DNA of 64,000 nucleotides. Origin: Pilasporangium apinafurcum (taxonomy: Eukaryota > Oomycota > Peronosporomycetes > Pythiales > Pythiaceae). Positions 54,471 through 64,000 of the stretch are shown here, in pieces (positions within the stretch are counted from its first letter, which is position 1; every line of letters starts with the position of its first letter). The stretch lies in contig BCKE01000008.1 in NCBI GenBank assembly GCA_001600495.1, positions 286,410 through 350,409 on the forward strand, given 5' to 3'. Position numbers and translations under genes: made by a program. The notes under the pieces are model-generated. The model made no database searches and had not been told where the DNA came from. It saw only the letters and a program-made list of their open reading frames with translations.

Positions 54471-57282
54471 ATGACAGTACATAAGACTTCTAAAGCCATG
54501 CCGATCTCAAGTCGTCCTTCTATTGTGAAGCCTGAAGCCGAGGTTCGACTGACCTCACGTCCGAAATCAGCAGGTGCTATACCAGCCGCTGCAATTCAGA
54601 AACGACAATGGAGTGCATTACCCGAAGAATTGCTCCCAACGCCAACACTGCGCCCAGGCTCTTCAACCATCGTTGACAATCGGCGCACTAGTGCAACGAC
54701 AACTTCAAGGACAACCAGGAAGCACGCACTACTGGCGGACAAATCGCCCATTCTCGGCGATTTCGAGAATACAAACGAGGCAACTCAAGGCAAAAGCACA
54801 CAGCCAAGTCTTTCAACGAAGAAATACCCTGTTTCACCAAATCGAACGAGACGGGTCACAGAACGCAGAAGAAGCAACATAGAGTTTGGAATCACGGAGC
54901 AGACAACCTTGAAGCACGACACCTTCCTCACTGAAGCTCCAAGCAACGCAATCGCTCGTGGATCGATTAAAAAACCCTCTCAAGTCATATGGACCCGATT
55001 TCAGCGTGCAACAGACGAAGAAACAGAGGCTACTGACTTAGGGTTGCATCAGCCGTCCACCGCTGCTACCCGACGTTCGTCAGAGCAGAGAAGGCAATCA
55101 CTTACATTGGTAAGCGACTTAAAAGCCGCCGAAGCGAAGCGGGAGGAGGTGAAAAGTGTCCACGCACTCAATAGTATGAGGAAGAAAGACGTTGACGTTG
55201 ATGATGTCCATCCACTGGTCGAAATTGCCTATTGGTCCCCATTTATCGAGGTGCGAAGAGATGCTGCCGCTGCACTGAACTCTTTGACCAGAAACGGTAA
55301 AGTTTGCATACTGTATACCCAAACATGACAATTATAATTGAGCTCTCATCGTGTTTGTAGTGGCAAATTTGGGAGTATTAGCTGAAGCAGGAGCTTTGGG
55401 TGCCCTATTATCAATGCTTAACTCGCACGACCGAGTGGATCCAAGCGTCGCTCGTGATTGCGCACAGGCACTCGCCTCAATGGCAAAATTACAGTCAGTT
55501 CAGCTCAAAATTTTACATGCCCCAGAAGGACTGGACAGTATATTTGCGCTCCTCCATTCATCAGACAACAAATTACGACGAACAGCGTTTGAAATTGTGC
55601 AAAACCTCATTACGATTGATGAATTGCGGCAGGTGGTGGCAAAACGGGAGGGGTTTGCGTTCATGCTGGATTCATGTAGCTCCAAAGATGCTCGGATCCG
55701 TTTACGGGCGGCTGCAATTTTGCACCAATTGGTCGAGTGTCGTGATAACCGCTTTTTGTTTTGCCACTCTACGACACATTTCGCTACGTTGGCTGATATT
55801 CTCCACAATCCATTTATGGAGAAAGACTTGGGTTTTCGTCGCGAACTACTCAGCTTCATCCAGTTGTTGGTGTCAGAAGAGGAAAACGCGCGGAAGTTTG
55901 TCGATCAGCAGCTAGTACCGACGTTGCTGTCGATTTTGGACGCTCCAAAAACGAATCTGCAGGTTTGTCTCCTCGTAGTTTCAATCATTGAATCAGTTGC
56001 CATGGACAAAAAGAACCATCCAGCGTTGGTCACTGCAAATGCATTACCACGAATAGTGCAGTTGTGTTTCAGTCCAAATCGAGGCCGACCTCTTGAGGCT
56101 GGTAAGGTCCTGGCTTCAGGTATGGCCATACGGCTCGGGTCTTCTAATGGCGGAGGAGAACGTCTACATACACATTCGCAGAAAATTATATCTAGCTGCG
56201 TTCTGAGCAGACAGCTGAACAGGACCTTAAACCTCGAGTCAAAGGGTTTGCAAAACTCAGCATGTTCATTGTCATCTGAGGTAAATGTGGTCTTACGCCC
56301 AGCGTTTGTGATATTTTGTGAAATGGCGAAGAACGTTGTAAATCGAGAACATATTGTTCGCTCGAAATTGTTGGACTACATCGCAAACAAGAATCTATAT
56401 GCATCTCCTGATAAACGTGTGCGTCGGTCGGTGATCTCGTTACTTACCTTACTTATTTGCAAGGAAAACGAACGCGAACGAGAGAGACGGACCACATTCC
56501 CAGCAATAGCTGTCACAACTGACTCCAACAGCAACAGTGAATCAGATCCTGGCCGCGAGTTCGTTACATCGCGCGGCTATCAGCCACCACAACTGTCCAG
56601 CATGGACGTTGAAGCTGAGTACAAGCATTATATTGAACTTTTGGCGCGTGGAGTAGTCAAGTGTTTGTTTGGCATCCTCAAAGGGAACGACTTCAGCATG
56701 AAAGTGGATGCGATTGCTGCGATCGCACAATTGACCAAGGACAAAAGTTCACGCCTGACGATGTGCAAGCCAACATTGTTGCAGTCTCTTAAAGAGTTTG
56801 CGTTCCATCCCCTTGTGGCAACTCGATACAACATCGCCATGATTATCGCAAATTTTGCTGAGCGACCAGAGAACATCTTGAAACTCGTCGACGAAGGAAT
56901 GCTCGACATTTTGGTAAAATATGTTTGCCCTGTGGCTAGGAACAACGACGTGCTCTACGAAGCCACACGTGCCATCGCAGCCATGTCGAACGTGCATGTC
57001 ACCAGGAACAAACTGGTGGAGTGTGGTGTGTTGGGGACGCTGCTGCAGTTTTGTAAAAGCTCTAGTATTACTCCCGAAATCCACGACTACGCACTCATCG
57101 CGATTCGAAATCTACGACACGATGCAGCTGCACTGCGCATTCAGGCCATATACAGAGGTTGGTACGTTCGTTTGAACCACACACGGAACATTATGACACG
57201 CAAGCGAAAAGGGTACAAGATGATGTCTATTCAGAAAGTCAACTTGGATAGCTCCATTGTAACGGCCATGGAGCGATTCTAG
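54471..57282 (+). CDS. Armadillo-repeat protein with C-terminal IQ motif
   Basis: Two exons (54471-55296, 55361-57282; intron 64 nt), 915 residues from ATG 54471; upstream exons are possible. The first 230 residues are disordered and rich in Ser, Thr, Pro and Arg (SPNRTRRVTERRRSNIEFG). From VEIAYWSPFIEVRRDAAAAL on, armadillo repeats follow one another: DCAQALASMAKLQSVQLKIL, IFALLHSSDNKLRRTAFEIV, and later MKVDAIAAIAQLTKDKSSRL, ATRAIAAMSNVHVTRNKLVE and DYALIAIRNLRHD. A single IQ motif (LRIQAIYRGWYVRLNH) sits near the end. Arm-plus-IQ layouts occur in cytoskeletal and ciliary proteins. The partner is unknown. Confidence 0.75.
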
Positions 57283-57325
57283 TGACATAGCACAGCATGT
57301 TTTCGTAAGGTATGAGAGAAATCGC

Positions 57326-58405
57326 CTACAGCTTGTACTGGCGCGTTTCCACAGGGAAACTGATCTCAACCAGACCGTCAATACCTGCGGTCACCGTCTA
57401 CATGTACAACATCAAGAATATCCAACCACACATACGAAAGCGGAATTAAAACACGAACTATCAGTAGCGATGGACAAGAAAAACAGATCGCTCATACGCT
57501 ATTTGGTGGTACCGGACCGACACCTTCGGGGGTGCCAGTGATGAGCAAGTCGCCTTCTTCTAGCGTCATAATGCGACTAACATAGGCAATGAGAGACGGG
57601 ATTTTATGGATCATATCCTTTGTGTTTCCTCGTTGGCGCAGCTCGTCGTTGACCTATCAACGAGCATCAAATCGTGATCGAGATGTATTTGAACGAATCC
57701 AACAGGGTTGTCTAGATGCACACCTTGAGCCACAGCGTCAAATCATCTGGATTTGGCACAGCAGATTTTGGGATGAAATCGCTGAGAGGAGTGAATGTAT
57801 CATATCCCTTGGCTGGGGTCCATGGCATCCCTGATTTCTTGGCCTTGGCTTGCAGATCACGGGCTGTCATATCAATTGCCAAGACCTATAACCGCATCAC
57901 GAAGAATGTCAAATTCTATGCAGCAATACAAATACACATTTTACAAAAATATGGCGACAGTCATACATATCCAGCGACGTAATCCATGCCTTTACTCTCT
58001 GGAATTTCGCGGCCGGTTTTCCCAATCACAACCTAGTGGGTATGAGCTGGGTAAGCAGATGATAAAAAAAGAGATAAGTCATCCGGCAAAAGTACAAGCT
58101 GGTGGACGTACACCAAGTTCCACTTCATGATGCACTTCGCCAATGCCTGGAGGCAACAGGATGGTCCCTCCATTGTGCAGGTAACTACGATATGATGACA
58201 CAGCATTGTCCATGATGTTTTTGGAAACTGAGAGGCGCAGTTATTCACACCTTCATATACTTAAGTAGTACCTGGTCGTGGGCTTGAGGAAAAACATGGG
58301 CTCTTTCGGTGCACTGGTAGCGCCCATTTCGCGCGCATGCGCTTCATAGTTCTTTCCGATTGCCACAATCTTCTTGCCGATCTCCAACAGCTTTTTCCCG
58401 CTCAT
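57326..58405 (-). CDS. FAHD1-type acylpyruvase / oxaloacetate decarboxylase
   Basis: Six exons (58405-58272, 58184-58112, 58032-57967, 57885-57724, 57653-57513, 57397-57326), 215 residues, the FAHD1 length. Motifs in order: [48 protein letters not shown] (metal-binding E-x-E), [76 protein letters not shown] and a last exon [20 protein letters not shown]. The last join skips 115 nt that read open for a few codons to a false stop (57492). The ending IDGL...F.VE confirms the splice. The enzyme hydrolyses acylpyruvates and decarboxylates oxaloacetate, usually in mitochondria. No clear targeting peptide precedes [12 protein letters not shown]. Confidence 0.9.
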
Positions 58406-58598
58406 CCTGTTCTCTCTTGATACTGATCAAAGAGGATCAAATGCGAGATGGTCTTATGTCACTATTTAATCCATTCATCGAAGTGACATACCGTTGAGAT
58501 GGCTACATTTTTGCTAAAATAAGGGATGTAAATGACGGTGATACTCAATCCTACATGTACATATTGTTCGATTTGCCACCTTCGAATTCTAATTGAAA

Positions 58599-60652
58599 CT
58601 AAGCCTTGTTTGATTCAGTCTCCGCTTCCATTTCGTCATTGTGGGGTTCACTAGTCTGATAGACGCGCATCCGTTCGTGGAGTGCTTTGGTTTCCAAACG
58701 GATCCGTCGACGCTCTGCTTCCAGCAACTCTTCGTAATTGGACCTAGTTAACCATTGTAAAAAATCAGCAGTGCACACTATGTAATGACGAAAAAGCACT
58801 CATACGAGCCAGTTTTTGCCTTCGAAGCCACAATAGATGGTGCAGGAGGTGGTACAACAACAGAGGAGACAAGCGTTCGTGTGTCACTGGAGATAACCGG
58901 GATACTAGGGGCTCTCTCCACGTCCTCTAAAGCGCGTTGTCGGTTCAATTTGGCTGCACGAACATTCTCCATATAACACTGACGAGCATAGTCAAGTTGA
59001 TTAGGCGCTTGGGGCGTGTTTTGCATCCACTGAACAGGTTGTGCAACTTCGATGTGGTGGGGCTTGTGCATATGAACTGGTGAAGGGACGTCTAGGAATA
59101 CAGGCGGGGCCGCTCTCTCTATCTCCACCTTTTGGCGATTTCGACGCGCAGCAGCCTAGTACAAGAGAAGCGATATCAAACCGTGGTTCTATGTACAAAA
59201 GAATATCATACCAAGAGATCCACCTGGTTTTCGAAGAATAGCTGTCTTGCCGTGTCATTGACTGATGGTCTGTCGGATTTCTCAACTGGCGGTGGTGGAT
59301 ACATTCTTTCCGCAATGACTTGGTTGTGCTCGTTCGGCCCACTTGGGTTGAATGGATACACTGAAACAGGCATTGGTAAGTGCTGGGGTGTGATTGCTGG
59401 AGTTCCATATTTTTCTGAAACCAAAGATTGCTGGAATGGCGCAACACTAACTAATAGACGCATGTGGAACTGTACGATATCGCTCAACAAAATATGTTTG
59501 ATTCCTGGACGTCTCTGTGTCACCAGGAGATTCGTTGCCGTTAGGTTTGTGAATGCATCACCCCACGCTTCAAGACATAGATCTTCACCTGTGGCTCTTT
59601 CATCAGCATTTGCCTCGCTAATTCCTGTAACGGGCGTGAAAATCGACTTGATAATGGCGCAGGCTCAGTATGAAGAACTTGATACACCACCGCACCGAGA
59701 GCTTTGCCTTGGAATGGGGGCGTAAATGTGGCAAGTTCGTACAAGACGCATCCGAGGCTCCAGACATCGCTTTTGCTGTCATACGGCCGATCTTCCATCA
59801 ACTCAGGGGCCCTACGTAGTGCCGAGATGACTTGTGTCAGCACCATTTACTCTCTTTTCATAAAGTAGGAGAACCTAATAGGGCTGTTACATGTAATATG
59901 GAGTTCCAATGACGGTCTGTGCGACGTCAAGTGTATGCTGAAGCACGCGAGAGACACCAAAATCGCTCACTTTGATGATTCCATGCGCATCCAAGAGGAT
60001 ATTCTATCGACCAGAGCAAACGTCTACTCGTTTCCACCTGCTTCAACATAAGTGCCCATAGTATAACGTTTGCTTTTCGTACCTTGGGTTTGAGATCTCT
60101 ACGAACAACCGAGTGTTACGTGATGCACTGCCAACAATGCCCATTTCCATATGTTACCTATGTAATACATGACTTTCGTGCAAATACGCCAGCGCAAGTG
60201 CAATTTGGATGAAGATGCGCATGACTTCCTGTTCATTCAAGACCTCCTTTCTGACCGCACACATCCTTGTTATCAACTGTTCACAGGCATGACGCTCAAG
60301 CACAAGACTAATCTTACCGTTCTCTGCACATTTCCAAATATCCAGCCAGATCTCCGCCTCTCGCGTATTCCATGATAATCGCGAGTTGTTCACCACGCTC
60401 GATCGTCTCAATACACTTGATGATGTTGTTATGCTGGAGTTTTTTTAGCAATTCTGCCTCCTGCCGTTCCTGTTGCTGCTGTTGTAGCCGCATCGCTCCA
60501 AACGCGGAGCCATAATTGGAGATTTTGGCGGCAAATAATTGCTGATCACTTTTTCGTCGTACAAGAAACACGTCTCCGTACTGTCCGCTGCCTAGCAGCG
60601 ACAAGCACTCATATCCTGGGAGCTCCATTGCCTTTCGAGTTATGTATGACAC
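58599..60652 (-). CDS. NEK-family serine/threonine kinase
   Basis: At least eight exons from ATG 60652 (MSYITRKAMELPGYE; ATG 60628 is an alternative) to a stop at 58599. Kinase motifs: LLGSGQYGDVFLVRR (Gly loop), FAAKISNYGS (Lys), LQHNNIIKCIETIERGEQLA IIMEYARGGDL, IALALAYLHESHVLHRDLKPK (HRD, assembled over introns), NILLDAHGIIKVSDFGVSRV (DFG), VIGTPYYMAPELMEDRPYDS and DVWSLGCVLYELATFTPPFQ. The 'GTPYYM.PEL' and 'LGCVLYEL.T...PF' wording is NEK-type. A long C-terminal tail has a basic/coiled part (AERRRIRLETKALHERMRVY). NEKs act in mitosis and at cilia. The start is 75-99 bp from the divergent RAD1 start. Confidence 0.88.
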
Positions 60653-60726
60653 ATGAAACGGCGCAGTCAGTGTGGAAAACTCTACTGTGGAATACTAAGA
60701 TCCAAAGGGGAACTTGCATTCAAAAT

Positions 60727-61884
60727 ATGGCGCGGAATAGTGTTGATGGGAATGATGGTCGCGACGATGGAAGCCACAGTGGCAGCAAGCGAAAGAGGCT
60801 ACGCAGAGCAGCAGGAGAGGAGGAGAGTGTAGAAGATACGTTAGATGAAGAACCGCAAGTACCAGCGCTGCCGACACTGGTTTGTACAACCGAGAGCGTA
60901 AAACTGCTAGTGACACTGTTGACGTGTTTGGCACATGGAAAAAAGGACCAGCGCATTCGTTGTGATTTGGATCGTCATGGAATGTTGTTTACGTCACATT
61001 CCAAAGGGAAGTCGCTGCAGATCAAAACATCGCTTGGTCGAGAATTGTTCGAGACGTACGAGTTTCATCGAGAGCAGACACGGGAAGGAGAACATGAAGA
61101 CGATGACGAGGATGCAGAAGATGAAGACGACTCAGTAAGCTTTGCGCTCAACTTGAATTTGTTCGTAGAGTGTTTGTCTATGTTTGGACCCAGTGCGCTA
61201 GCCACGACGTCGCTTCGAATGAGCTACTTGCAAGAGGTAAGAAAACCTCCAAACACTGTGGAGAAATCTCGTCCAGCGATAAGTACTTACTCCTACTGGT
61301 GTCTGTTTTAGAGTGCTAGCTTGTTGTTAGTAGTTGAAGAAAATGGTGTTATATGTGAGTGCGCGATACAAGTGCTAGAACACGAAGGAAATGATGTGGG
61401 GTATTTGGAATTTGAGAGCGCCTTCGAGAACTCGGCAGTTGTGGGCAGATGCATCATCCAATCTGAGCCATTGCATGAAGCTTTTGCTGAGCTCTATGAT
61501 CTGCCCAGTGCGGCTTCCGTCAGTATCACCATGTTCGCCAATGGCGGTAATGTCGAGCCTACTATCGACAGCACAACACCAAATATCCCGAAATGTCTTC
61601 GGCTGAGCGCAACGTCGGAGACTGGATCGTGTGAGATCGATTTCGCACCGACTTCTAAAGCATTCATTGAGTTTTTCTGTGCATCGGACGATGGTAGTTG
61701 CACTGCTACTTTTCATGTAGCGGTGCTTCAACAGGCGTTCCGGGCACTTGCACATTCGAATGAGACGTTTCTTCGCATGAATGGCGACGGATTTCTCTCA
61801 GTGCAGCATATGGTCGAAAGTGGCACAGGGGATAAGGCTTTCGTCGATGCACTCATTAGTCCTGAAGACACATCGATCCCATAA
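60727..61884 (+). CDS. rad1: RAD1, 9-1-1 checkpoint clamp subunit
   Basis: Two exons (60727-61236, 61312-61884), 360 residues. The N-terminus is basic (SGSKRKRLRRAAG) and then acidic. The PCNA-like fold is recognisable from TLVCTTESVKLLVTLLTCLA, MLFTSHSKGKSLQIKTSLGR ELFETYEF, FALNLNLFVECLSMFGPSA, then SASLLLVVEENGVICECAIQ VLE, and the final RALAHSNETFLRMNGDGFLS VQHMV typical of RAD1. An acidic insert (EHEDDDEDAEDEDDS) sits in a loop between strands. RAD1 forms a ring with RAD9 and HUS1 on damaged DNA and activates ATR-type checkpoint signalling. It diverges from the NEK gene with under 100 bp between start codons, so promoter elements must overlap 5' UTRs. Confidence 0.88.
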
Positions 61885-62047
61885 TAGTGTTTTTTTGATT
61901 ATGCATTGGCTCTTTTGTTTTTCCACAATCATGTATAGAAGAAGGCACGAGAAGCACAAGCATCCATAAAGAGTATCTCGATAACGTTGATTTATTCGTT
62001 TACTATTATACTTGAACCACAGGCGAACTTATGCAAGCAAATCGATA

Positions 62048-62801
62048 TCACGGCGCTGGAGAAGAAGGGGGAGGAGAGCTACGTGGCGACACGGGAATGG
62101 GTGGGAGCATGTACCCTCTCCGTCGAAGTGCACGAAGCACAATCGGTGTGACTGCAAATGTAAGCGGCCAGCGAATCGGTGCGCAAACTTTGTAAACAGT
62201 GTACGCAATGATAAACGAACCGGCCGAATTGGCTGTAGAGCTATCATTGTTTGGTGAAAAACCGATGGAGGACATCAATGAATTGACATCGACACCTGCA
62301 GAAACACACGCGTAGATGGTGGAAAAAGACACGACGGACAATACGATGTGCGTACACACGCCCACGCGTCCGTATTCAATCGCGAATGTCTTGGCTCGTT
62401 CACGCCACGATAGCTGCTGTGTTTCTGCTAAAGCTCCTTGATCTAGTTCATCACTCGCGCTGCGCACAGATGATGTTTCTGTGTCTTCTTCCTGAAACAC
62501 CAAGAGCAAACGCTTAGCAAGCAGCCACTATCAATAAAACAATGCAGAGTGTCAATTACAGACGTACATCTGTGGGTGATGGTGACGTGTTGGGTCCCGT
62601 CAGTGGCGCATGCTCTTTCAGATCTTTTGGTTTTCTGGTGAAGGAGGAAGAGAAGCGCACAAGCGAGTGTGACGCGTTAGTAGTGCCCAGAACCCGTCGC
62701 ATACCAAGAATTCCGTTGTGTGCGACAGGTGAAGAGGAGAAATGGTGAGTGGATGCTGCTGCTGTCTTGATATAGTACCTCCATCCACTGCGAATCATCA
62801 T
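62048..62801 (-). CDS. FAM210 / DUF1279 mitochondrial membrane protein
   Basis: Two exons (62801-62568, 62491-62048; intron 76 nt), 225 residues. The N-terminus (MIRSGWRYYIKTAAASTHHF SSS) is a likely mitochondrial presequence. The DUF1279 region spans about residues 105-205: RAKTFAIEYGRVGVCTHIVL SVVSFSTIYACVSAGVDV, then AYTVYKVCAPIRWPLTFAVT PIVLRAL, which matches the family pattern '(A)YA.HKa..P.R...T...TP'. Two membrane helices are expected. FAM210 proteins are linked to mitochondrial translation and membrane organisation in animals. The C-terminus is a Pro/Ser-rich tail (PPIPVSPRSSPPPSSPAP). It is convergent with RAD1. Confidence 0.8.
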
Positions 62802-63365
62802 TCCACGCGTCTGCGCAGCGACGTCGTCGCTTTCGGTTGTCTTGCTCTCTCTCTGACACCAAGTGTAGGAGACTTTTTCTACTTGAAATACGCGTGGTTT
62901 TAGCCAATGAAAACACTGGAATCAACAAATGACCATTCAGTTAGTTAGACCTAAAAAGTCATATGACCATATCAGATCGGCAACCAAAGGTGAATCAACT
63001 TACAACGCAGTGGAATACTACGCTTCACAAACATACTTGTAAGCTCTTCACCTTTTGTTTTGATTCAAGCGCATTCGATGTACGAAGCAACCTACAAATG
63101 AAGCTGAAAAAAACTTGCTCACGTCTATTATCATAGCCCTAACTTTAGCTTGTTATCTCCACATGAACTCAGAGATTAGGAACAAATAGCCATTATAACT
63201 TCAAGGATCAACTGAAACTACAATAGTAAGGCGGAGCAGTAGACGAAGTACAAGAAACCCATAGCCATTTGGGAGACGTGTCCTCACAGCTACGCTAATT
63301 ATCCTACAAGACATATATAACACTACTCGGATGAAAACAGATATGTTATGTATAATGCTGTGTCA
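62802..63365. other. Non-coding gap
   Basis: About 560 bp upstream of the FAM210 start. No coding trace on either strand beyond short shadows; presumed promoter of the FAM210 gene. Confidence 0.35.
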
Positions 63366-63605
63366 TCAATTGTCCGACTCGTTCGCTTTTTCCACATTGT
63401 CTGGCAATAGGAAGGGAAAGTGATACAGTAACAGAGCATATCTGATCTCTATATCTTTGGCGGCGTCATCAAGTGTTGGAGGCAGAACGTATATGTGCAA
63501 TTCTGTTATCGATATGTTATTGAAAGATAAAAAAAGGATACTGCAATTGATGAGTTGCATAGAAGCTAACTGAACGAGATCACTTTTGTCATTTGTCAAA
63601 CGCAT
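63366..63605 (-). CDS. Possible small ORF, unidentified
   Basis: An open minus-strand frame from ATG 63605 (MRLTNDKSDLVQLASMQLIN) to the stop at 63366, 79 residues. The second half (ELHIYVLPPTLDDAAKDIEI RYALLLYHFPF) reads like real protein, while the joining stretch ILFLSFNNISI may be a 43-nt intron bounded by GTATCC-type and AACAG-type ends. No family recognised. It could be the last exons of a gene whose 5' end was cut off by the Fanzor fragment to its right. Confidence 0.3.
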   Translation of the reverse strand: MRLTNDKSDLVQLASMQLINCSILFLSFNNISITELHIYVLPPTLDDAAKDIEIRYALLLYHFPFLLPDNVEKANESDN

Positions 63606-63878
63606 CACCTGTGCGTCGGCAGAAATGTTGACAGCTACCGCCACTACGCTAGTGTCTCGGCGGCCGTCATTATCGTGATAATCAGCGTTTTATTTGAGTG
63701 TTTTCTATCGCAAAGCTTCAAATAGTGTGAGCTGGTTGTGAATTTCTATAAGGGATTACACCTAAGGAGATCCTCATAGATACCAAAGTACCGGACACTT
63801 ACTCCCTCTTGGGCCTATAACACCAGTAAAGCTGGCAGGACTCCTCGAAGAAGGCGACTTCGATATTTTTTTGCTTTA

Positions 63879-64000
63879 TCAGGCGAAGTGTTCGCGCAAG
63901 ATAGATCTGCCGATATTCTTGTGGAAGATGTTCTTTGCGGCACTTACATCACGATCGTGATCAAACGTACACTTCTTGCATTTGAATGTCTCGCTTTCAC
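63879..64000 (-). pseudogene. Fanzor/TnpB C-terminal fragment, copy 4 (cut by window edge)
   Basis: Minus-strand frame entering from the right edge: ESETFKCKKCTFDHDRDVSA AKNIFHKNIG, then SILREHFA and two consecutive stops (63881-63876). CKKC is the second Cys pair of the finger and DRDVSAAKNI the RuvC-III signature. The wording (F-x-C-x-x-C...DRD...IF-x-KN) is close to copy 2 (FQCVHCKFALDRD...IFLKN), so the two share a sublineage. Whether the rest of this copy is intact cannot be judged from this window; its C-terminus looks complete. Confidence 0.8.

Noticed and set aside
57492-57520. FAHD1 ending at [12 protein letters not shown]
   Set aside because: The family requires a further '..GIDGL...F.VE' end, which is found in an exon at 57397-57326 after a GTACCA donor; the early stop lies in the intron.
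1-64000. CRISPR arrays, tRNA or rRNA genes
   Set aside because: No regularly spaced repeats, cloverleaf-forming segments or rRNA signatures were seen by eye; a tRNA scan was not possible.

Overview
This is eukaryotic DNA. Genes lie on both strands with gaps often of only 75-250 bp, and most are split by short GT-AG introns (about 50-110 nt). The gene set (a front-end delta-5 fatty acid desaturase, a FAM92/CIBAR BAR protein, calmodulin-type and NEK proteins, ankyrin and TKL kinase fragments, an LRR-IQ-WW mosaic) fits an oomycete. The compact layout and moderate GC suggest a white-rust (Albugo) type genome; that genus call is inference.

Layout. 0-4.4 kb: the 3' end of an unidentified gene, a duplicated multi-pass membrane protein, and a CIBAR-like BAR protein. 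4.7-13.7 kb: Cdc5 spliceosome factor, an SLF2-like Smc5/6 loader candidate, a CCAAT-rich upstream region, PP2A B55 subunit, and a 148-residue EF-hand protein. 14.3-18.9 kb is a graveyard: a Fanzor (eukaryotic TnpB-type RuvC nuclease) pseudogene ending at a perfect 28-bp hairpin, a decayed coding remnant, a broken ankyrin-TKL kinase, and a second Fanzor fragment. 19-29 kb: a 17-exon Na+/H+ exchanger, a PH-PX protein with no visible first exon, a third and internally deleted Fanzor just upstream of it, an ankyrin gene, and the diflavin reductase NDOR1/Tah18. 30-44.7 kb: succinate semialdehyde dehydrogenase, a 1520-residue LRR/IQ/WW protein, Asterix (PAT complex), a transportin-3/importin-13 type receptor, a small mitochondrial-type protein, AP-3 sigma, and a BTB-BACK protein. 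45-51 kb: a TBC Rab-GAP with an N-terminal Cys-rich finger, RWDD1/Gir2, and PIG-W/Gwt1. 51.8-62.8 kb: delta-5 desaturase, an armadillo-IQ protein, FAHD1, a NEK kinase, RAD1 of the 9-1-1 clamp, and a FAM210/DUF1279 protein. The right edge cuts into a fourth Fanzor C-terminus.

The housekeeping genes look intact and are not functionally clustered. Many are divergent pairs that must share 75-250 bp of upstream DNA. The most unusual content is the set of four Fanzor relics from at least two sublineages. They retain zinc fingers and RuvC motifs, but each is disabled or truncated in a different way. No intact RNA-guided system is present. What is visible is a fossil record plus one candidate structured right end (hairpin at 16239-16302) worth comparing with live copies elsewhere in the genome.

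Exon boundaries were worked out by hand from reading-frame continuity across GT-AG junctions. No alignment or database search was run, so family names rest on recognised motifs.
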